DNA from: CAZEQD01 sp964514305
Lineage (GTDB): Bacteria; Acidobacteriota; Aminicenantia; Aminicenantales; Aminicenantaceae
Length of the DNA: 64,000 nt
NCBI GenBank assembly: GCA_964514305.1
Contig: CAZEQD010000002.1
Span: forward strand, 1-64,000
Reading direction: 5' to 3'
The translations under genes were made by a program, and so were the position numbers. Under the pieces are notes generated by a model that saw only the letters and a program-made list of their open reading frames with translations, had not been told where the DNA came from and did not search any database. Positions 59,168-64,000 of this stretch are shown piece by piece; positions within the stretch are counted from its first letter, which is position 1, and each line of letters opens with the position of its first letter.

Positions 59168-61651
59168 TTAAATAACAATGTTTATCAGTTTATTTTTAAC
59201 ATAGATAACCCTTCTGACTTTTTTTCCTCTGATAAATTTCTGGACGCGTTCCAGGTTCAGGGCTCTTTCTTTAATCTCCTCTTGGTTTAACTCCCTCTCC
59301 ACCTCTAATTTATCCCTTAATTTGCCATTAATTTGGATGACTATAGCTAGCCTCTCTTCCTGAGCCAATTGAGGCTCATAGGAAGGCCAAGAAGTTTTTA
59401 TAAGAAAATCTTCATGTCCCATTTTCTGCCAAAGTTCCTGAGAGAAATGAGGTGCAAAGGGAGAGAGAAGAATCACCAATTTTTCCATGGCTTCCCTCAA
59501 TGACTGCCGACCCAGCCTGGTTTTAATCAATTCATCCCTTTCACTCTTCATTAGATTAAAAAGTTCCATCAATGAGCTTATCGCTGTATTAAAATGGAAT
59601 CTCTCCTCGATATCTTGGCTGACCTTTTTTATAGTTTGGTGAGTTTTAATTCTAAGCTGGAGAGAAGGAATATTCCTTCCTCTTTCGACTTCAGTTTGAT
59701 TCTCCTCTTGTCTAAAGAGGTCTAAATTCTCCCCATAAAAAGCCCAAACTCGGTTTAAAAATCTAAAACAGCCCTCAATTCCCTTTTCATTCCAGGCAAA
59801 TTCTTTCTCTGGAGGAGCAGCAAAAAGAATAAAAAGTCTTAAGGTGTCAGCTCCATATTTGCTGATCATGTCATCAGGGTCAACTACGTTTCCCTTTGAC
59901 TTCGACATTTTAGCTCCGTCTTTGGTGACCATTCCTTGAGCTAAAAGTCTTGGAAAAGGCTCATCCAATTTGGTCAGGCCAAAATCTCTTAAAAACTTAC
60001 AGAAAAAGCGGGCATAAATAAGATGAAGAATGGCATGCTCAACTCCACCTATATAGAGGTCTACCGGCAGCCAGTAATCGACCTTCTGAGGATTAAAGGG
60101 GAGCTTGCTTTCCTGAGGTGAAGTATAACGGAAATGGTACCAGGAAGAGTCGAAGAAAGTATCCATGGTGTCGGTTTCTCTTTTTGCCTTCCCTCCACAT
60201 TTGGGACATCTTGTCTCGACAAAGCTTTTTACTTTGGACAAGGGAGAGCCTTCTTCTCCTTTAAACTCAACTTCATAAGGAAGAACTACTGGCAGTTCAT
60301 CATAAGGAACAGGGACAATTCCACAATGCTGGCAGTAAACAACAGGAATCGGTGTTCCCCAATAGCGCTGGCGGGAAATCCCCCAATCGCGAAGCCTATA
60401 AAGAACGCTTTTACGGCCGAATTTTTTTTGAGTTGCATAGCGGACCATCTCTTCGGCCGCCTGAGAGGAAGATTTGTTGGAAAAAGGTCCAGAATTGACT
60501 ACAATCCCATAATCCTCAAAGGCCTTATCTGATTCTGAAGGAGGAGGCTGTCCCTCAGGCACAATGACTACCTTAATAGGTAAAGAATATTTGCGGGCAA
60601 AATCAAAATCCCTCTGATCGTGGGCAGGAACAGCCATAATGGCTCCAGTTCCATATTCCATCAACACATAATTGGCAATCCAGATAGGAATTTCCTGACC
60701 GTTGAAGGGATTGATAGCTTTTTTGCCGGTATCAATACCTTCTTTTTCAGCCTCTCCCAAATCTTTTTTAAGATGGCGCTCAGCTAAACTCTTCTCTATC
60801 CATCTTTCTAACTTATCTCTGTGAGCTGAATCAGCTATCAATTGCCGGCCTAAAGGATGCTCTGGCGAGAGAACCAAAAAAGTAGCCCCATAAATAGTGT
60901 CCAGGCGAGTGGTAAAGACTTCGATAGATTGTCTGGATCCTTTAAGGGGAAAACTAACGTGGGCTCCAACACTTTTGCCTATCCAGTTTTTCTGCATTAT
61001 GAGGACATGTTCAGGCCATTTTTCTAACTCCTGGTGGCCGGCCAGGAGTTCTTCAGCATAATCTGAAATCTTAAGAAACCATTGCTCCATCTCTTTCTGC
61101 CTAACTTCAGAATCACAGCGCCAACAGCGCTCGCCAATTACTTGCTCATTAGCCAGAACCGTCTGGCAGCGGGGACACCAATTTACCCAGCTCTTCTTGC
61201 GGTAAGCCAAACCTTTCTCTAACATTTTCAAAAAAATCCACTGGTTCCATTTGTAGTATTCAGGCAAGCAGGTATTGACTTCTCTCGACCAATCATAACT
61301 GAAGCCCAATCTTTTTAACTGCTTTTTCATATGAGCAATATTGGCCAAGGTCCAATCCTGAGGGTGAACTTCCTGAGTTATAGCCGCATTTTCGGCTGGC
61401 ATTCCCAAAGCGTCCCAGCCGATAGGGTGAAGGACATTATATCCCTTCATGAACTTGTAACGGGCTATGACATCACCGATTGAGTAATTTCTGACTTGAC
61501 CCATGTGGATTCTGCCTGAGGGATAAGGATACATTTCCAGACAATAATATTTCGTTCTTTGGGGATTTTCGGAAGCTTTATATACCTCTTCTTTTTCCCA
61601 AATCTTTTGCCACTTTTCTTCAATTGCTTGGAAATTATAGTCTTCGCTCAT
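59168..61651 (-). CDS. leuS: Leucyl-tRNA synthetase, HIGH motif reads HMGQ
   Basis: This 827-residue class I synthetase charges tRNA(Leu). The first signature reads PYPSGRIHMGQVRNY, so the last residue of the HIGH-type motif (residues 49-52) is Gln (codon CAA) where LeuRS normally has His. The CP1 editing domain is present (TTRLDTIYGATFLVLSPEHPL), as are zinc cysteines (CPRC...CWRC) and the second signature KMSKSKGNVVDP. The anticodon-binding C-terminus is complete. It heads a leuS-lptE-holA unit. Confidence 0.93.
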   Translation of the reverse strand: MSEDYNFQAIEEKWQKIWEKEEVYKASENPQRTKYYCLEMYPYPSGRIHMGQVRNYSIGDVIARYKFMKGYNVLHPIGWDALGMPAENAAITQEVHPQDWTLANIAHMKKQLKRLGFSYDWSREVNTCLPEYYKWNQWIFLKMLEKGLAYRKKSWVNWCPRCQTVLANEQVIGERCWRCDSEVRQKEMEQWFLKISDYAEELLAGHQELEKWPEHVLIMQKNWIGKSVGAHVSFPLKGSRQSIEVFTTRLDTIYGATFLVLSPEHPLGRQLIADSAHRDKLERWIEKSLAERHLKKDLGEAEKEGIDTGKKAINPFNGQEIPIWIANYVLMEYGTGAIMAVPAHDQRDFDFARKYSLPIKVVIVPEGQPPPSESDKAFEDYGIVVNSGPFSNKSSSQAAEEMVRYATQKKFGRKSVLYRLRDWGISRQRYWGTPIPVVYCQHCGIVPVPYDELPVVLPYEVEFKGEEGSPLSKVKSFVETRCPKCGGKAKRETDTMDTFFDSSWYHFRYTSPQESKLPFNPQKVDYWLPVDLYIGGVEHAILHLIYARFFCKFLRDFGLTKLDEPFPRLLAQGMVTKDGAKMSKSKGNVVDPDDMISKYGADTLRLFILFAAPPEKEFAWNEKGIEGCFRFLNRVWAFYGENLDLFRQEENQTEVERGRNIPSLQLRIKTHQTIKKVSQDIEERFHFNTAISSLMELFNLMKSERDELIKTRLGRQSLREAMEKLVILLSPFAPHFSQELWQKMGHEDFLIKTSWPSYEPQLAQEERLAIVIQINGKLRDKLEVERELNQEEIKERALNLERVQKFIRGKKVRRVIYVKNKLINIVI

Positions 61652-61725
61652 TTCTTGGTTCTTTCTTTGTTATCAATAGGGCTAATTACAAAGAAGTAAT
61701 AAAGCCATTATAAAATCAATCATAA

Positions 61726-61754
61726 ATATTAATTTTAACCTCTTTAAAAGTCAA
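61726..61754 (-). promoter_or_regulatory. Sigma-70-type promoter for leuS
   Basis: On the minus strand TTGACT (61754-61749), 17 bases, then TAATAT (61731-61726). The predicted start is near 61719, giving a ~68-base leader. No T-box features are seen in that leader. Divergently, TTGACA at 61768-61773 has only a weak -10 for the ABC importer. Confidence 0.5.
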
Positions 61755-61867
61755 GGCAACAGAGAACTTGACAAACAACTGCTTTTCTGCCAAGAATGAG
61801 GACTCAAAGGATAAATACTTAAATATAGATTGAGGCTTTTTTAAAGCTCAACGCTTTTTCCTTAATT

Positions 61868-62662
61868 ATGTCAATTCTTGAAGTTAAACACCTTTCTGCC
61901 GGCTATGAAAGAGAACATGTGATTAGAGACATTTCTTTCTCTTTGGAGCAAGGAGAATTTGTTTCTATCCTGGGACGAAATGGTTCCGGTAAAAGCACTT
62001 TAATTAAAGCCCTGCAGCGGATGCTGAAAAATGCCGAGGGCGAGGTTAAAATCGATGGCCAAAACATCTCTTCTTTGCAACCTCGCCAATTGGCCAAAAA
62101 GATTGCCTATGTCCCTCAGATATTTGATTTCTCTTTTGAATTCAGGGTGGAAGAAATTGTAGTTATGGGCAGATACATCCACCAGTCGCGATTGAGCCGG
62201 GCTTCAGCCTCTGATCAGCTGGTTATTGAAGAAGTTATGGATCTAACTCAGGTATCTCATCTAAAAAATAAAAAAATCGCCCATTTAAGTGGTGGCGAAC
62301 GCCAGAGAGTCTTTATTGCCAGGGCTCTTGCCCAAGATACACCTTTAATTTTTCTGGATGAACCCAGTTCACATCTAGACATCAATTATCAACTAGAAAT
62401 CTATCAAATACTAAAACAACTTCAGCAAGAAAAAGGGAAAACTATTCTGACAACTGAACATAATATCAATCTGGCCATTCCCTATTCCCAGCGATTGCTC
62501 TTCCTTAAAAACGGGAAAATTCATGCGGAAGGCAGCCCCCAAAAATTAATTACCAAAACCCTTATTAAAGACGTCTTCGGAGCAGAGGTAGAAATTAGAG
62601 ATAATCCTCATTCTCATTTACCTGAAATCTCTTTAAACCCCAAATTTCTGAATAATCAATGA
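61868..62662 (+). CDS. ABC transporter ATPase, cobalamin/Fe3+-siderophore type (BtuD/FecE)
   Basis: This is the ATPase of a type II importer. Walker A GRNGSGKS is at 36-43, the Q-loop is at YVPQIFDF, the signature is LSGGERQRVFIARAL, and Walker B is LIFLDEPSSHLD. The 264-residue protein also has the long C-terminal extension usual for FecE/BtuD-like ATPases. It overlaps the binding-protein gene by four bases. No cobalamin riboswitch is visible upstream. Confidence 0.9.
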   Translation: MSILEVKHLSAGYEREHVIRDISFSLEQGEFVSILGRNGSGKSTLIKALQRMLKNAEGEVKIDGQNISSLQPRQLAKKIAYVPQIFDFSFEFRVEEIVVMGRYIHQSRLSRASASDQLVIEEVMDLTQVSHLKNKKIAHLSGGERQRVFIARALAQDTPLIFLDEPSSHLDINYQLEIYQILKQLQQEKGKTILTTEHNINLAIPYSQRLLFLKNGKIHAEGSPQKLITKTLIKDVFGAEVEIRDNPHSHLPEISLNPKFLNNQ

Positions 62663-63579
62663 GTTATCTAAAAACAAAATTAAGTCTTAGCCTCGCTTTC
62701 TTTCTCCTCCTAACCTCTAACCTGACTGCCCAGACCAAAACTATTATAGATGCTTTAGGCCAACCCTTTTCCTTAAAAGCCTCTCCCCAAAGGATAATAT
62801 CCTTGGCACCTAACATTACTGAGATTCTATTTGCTCTTGATTTAGGCCCAAAAATCGTGGCTGTAACTCGTTATTGCGACTATCCTCCTCAGGCTCTTAG
62901 AAAAGAGAAAATTGGAGGAATGATAGATCCCAACCTGGAAAAAATTAAAGCCCTCAATCCTGATTTAATAATAGGCTTTCGAGGTAATCCTTTAAAAATG
63001 CTGGAGCGGATAAAAAGTTTAAATCTGCCTCTTTTTGTTTTAGAAATGGGTAATGAGCTGGAATCTGTTTTTCAGATTATCAAAAAAATAGGCATAATTA
63101 CCTATAAAGAAGAAAAAGCAGCTGCTCTTATCCAGAAAATGAGGAACAAATACCAAAAAATCAAACAGAATCTTCAATATATTCAACACTGGCCAAAAGT
63201 ATTTTTTTCTCTTCACGGTTTTGGTCTCTGGACCTGTGGCCGTCATAGCTTCTTAGATACGCTCTTAAGAGAAGCCAAGGGAATAAATATTGCTGGCCGT
63301 ATAAACAGAAAGTGGCTCGTTTTCAATCGAGAGCAGCTAATTCATGAAAATCCAGAAATAATTATCATTGTCTCCAAATCGCCAAAGCAGTTTGCCCAGG
63401 CAAAAGAGTGGATAACCAATGAAAAATCTTTTCATAGGGTCAGGGCAGTCGTTAGCCACCACCTATATTATCTAGATGAAAATATGGCCACTAGGCCAGG
63501 TCCCCGCCTTATAGACGCTCTCCAAGAGCTGGCCCGTCTTCTTCATCCTCAATTCTTTGAAAACTGCTACTCAAAATGA
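62659..63579 (+). CDS. Periplasmic substrate-binding protein, BtuF/FepB-like
   Basis: This 306-residue protein has a signal peptide (SLSLAFFLLLTSNLTAQ) and a two-lobed helical-backbone binding fold. Typical motifs are QRIISLAPNITEILFALDLGPKIVAVTRYCDYPP and LNPDLIIGF in the first lobe, and a C-terminal ATRPGPRLIDALQELARLLHP. The absence of a lipobox and the motifs fit BtuF-like cobalamin binders, but siderophore substrates remain possible. Confidence 0.87.
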   Translation: MSYLKTKLSLSLAFFLLLTSNLTAQTKTIIDALGQPFSLKASPQRIISLAPNITEILFALDLGPKIVAVTRYCDYPPQALRKEKIGGMIDPNLEKIKALNPDLIIGFRGNPLKMLERIKSLNLPLFVLEMGNELESVFQIIKKIGIITYKEEKAAALIQKMRNKYQKIKQNLQYIQHWPKVFFSLHGFGLWTCGRHSFLDTLLREAKGINIAGRINRKWLVFNREQLIHENPEIIIIVSKSPKQFAQAKEWITNEKSFHRVRAVVSHHLYYLDENMATRPGPRLIDALQELARLLHPQFFENCYSK

Positions 63580-64000
63580 AGTCAAAAAGATTTGAACTAT
63601 TCTTCATTCTGATTGTCCTTCTCTTAGCTGGATTGTTATTGTCTCTGCTGGTCGGCCCAGTTCCCACCAAAATCCACCACCTCTGGAGTTTTATTTTCAA
63701 CCACGATCAAACTTATGCTCCCATTTTCCTTGACCTCAGGTTATCACGGGCCCTGCTGGCTTTCCTAGTTGGAGCCAGCCTTTCTCTATCTGGAGCAATT
63801 CTGCAGGGCTATTTTCAAAATCCAATGGCGGGCCCTTTTGTCGTTGGAGTTTCATCAGGAGCTTCCTTAGGAGCTGTTCTGGCCATTTATATTGGCCTCA
63901 ATTTTCAGTTGTTTGGATTTTCTCTTCAGAGTATTTTCGCCTTCGCCTCGGGTTTTGTTCTTGTCTATTTTGTCTATTTGCTGTCCCAGCGGAATGGACT
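63576..64000 (+). CDS. ABC importer permease, FecCD/BtuC family (partial)
   Basis: The gene starts at ATG 63576, overlapping the binding-protein stop (ATGA), and runs off the window. The visible ~141 residues contain a first membrane helix (FFILIVLLLAGLLLSLLVG) and the family motif GASLSLSGAILQGYFQNPMAGPFVVGVSSGASLGAVLAI spread over residues ~66-105. Further hydrophobic helices follow. It completes the ATPase-binding protein-permease set. Substrate is inferred as cobalamin or an iron chelate. Confidence 0.88.
   Translation, partial: MKSKRFELFFILIVLLLAGLLLSLLVGPVPTKIHHLWSFIFNHDQTYAPIFLDLRLSRALLAFLVGASLSLSGAILQGYFQNPMAGPFVVGVSSGASLGAVLAIYIGLNFQLFGFSLQSIFAFASGFVLVYFVYLLSQRNG

Noticed and set aside
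61652..61867. Cobalamin riboswitch (importer side) or T-box (leuS side) in the divergent gap
   Set aside because: The 216 bases lack the B12 box and the T-box consensus; only promoter-like sequences and a small AT-rich hairpin are visible.

Overview
The window is a gene-dense stretch of a Gram-negative (diderm) bacterial chromosome, AT-rich by eye (roughly 40% G+C). An outer membrane is indicated by lptB, a large LptC/LptA-type protein, lptE, tolQ-tolR-tolA/tonB-tolB-pal-cpoB, heptose-related genes and a Wzm/Wzt-type exporter. Gene content is mostly core. I see no rRNA, tRNA, CRISPR array, phage or complete IS element. The lineage cannot be fixed without searches; the mix is compatible with an Aminicenantota- or Acidobacteriota-like phylum, a low-confidence inference.

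Layout. 1-9.3 kb (minus strand): end of a heptose-phosphate adenylyltransferase, a Wzt/Wzm polysaccharide exporter, a TrmN6-like methyltransferase and an F1Fo ATP synthase cluster (b', b, delta, alpha, gamma, beta, epsilon) without a and c. 9.4-12.1 kb (minus): folC, accD and a degenerate receiver protein. 12.3-21.0 kb (plus): a DctA/GltP symporter, GT9 and GT2 glycosyltransferases, rsmA, ftsK and a LutB-LutA fusion. 21.3-23.9 kb: an HD-GYP protein, a 56-residue protein and a sigma/anti-sigma pair. 23.9-28.1 kb (minus): ricT, holB, uvrA. 28.6-31.0 kb (plus): an MrfA-type helicase. 31.0-33.1 kb (minus): trkA/trkH. 33.2-38.9 kb (plus): tol-pal, ssb, a cupin. 39.0-50.0 kb (minus): ptsI-HPr-EIIA(Man), then rapZ-hprK-ptsN-hpf-rpoN-lptB-lptC/A-recJ, an order resembling the enterobacterial lptA-lptB-rpoN-hpf-ptsN-rapZ block. 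50.2-54.9 kb (plus): ftsY, ribD, ribE, ribBA, a HEAT protein. 54.9-61.7 kb: dtd and murJ (minus), rpsT (plus), holA, lptE and leuS (minus). 61.8-64 kb (plus): a cobalamin/siderophore-type ABC importer cut by the window end.

The most unusual content is non-coding. Five copies of a ~175-bp element occur in the gaps at 0.5, 16.4, 28.5, 41.6 and 57.1 kb, all in one orientation, plus a shorter derivative at 28.25 kb. Each has imperfect ~20-bp terminal inverted repeats, an inner ~20-bp stem and a G-rich apical core ending in GTCTTGG. Flanking unpaired boxes are conserved too, so this looks like a structured RNA or a MITE-like mobile hairpin family; I do not recognise it.

A second theme is promoter geometry: several good TTGACA/TATAAT-type promoters (uvrA, ftsK, ftsY, the receiver gene, tolQ) lie so close to the start codon that the mRNAs would be leaderless or nearly so. 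At trkH the apparent TTG start is better read as a -35 box, with translation starting at an ATT behind a strong Shine-Dalgarno. Several proteins also carry changes at key positions: a receiver with Glu for Asp, a leucyl-tRNA synthetase with HMGQ for HMGH, a RibBA lacking a metal-ligand His, a short UvrA, a short epsilon subunit and an extended F1 beta.
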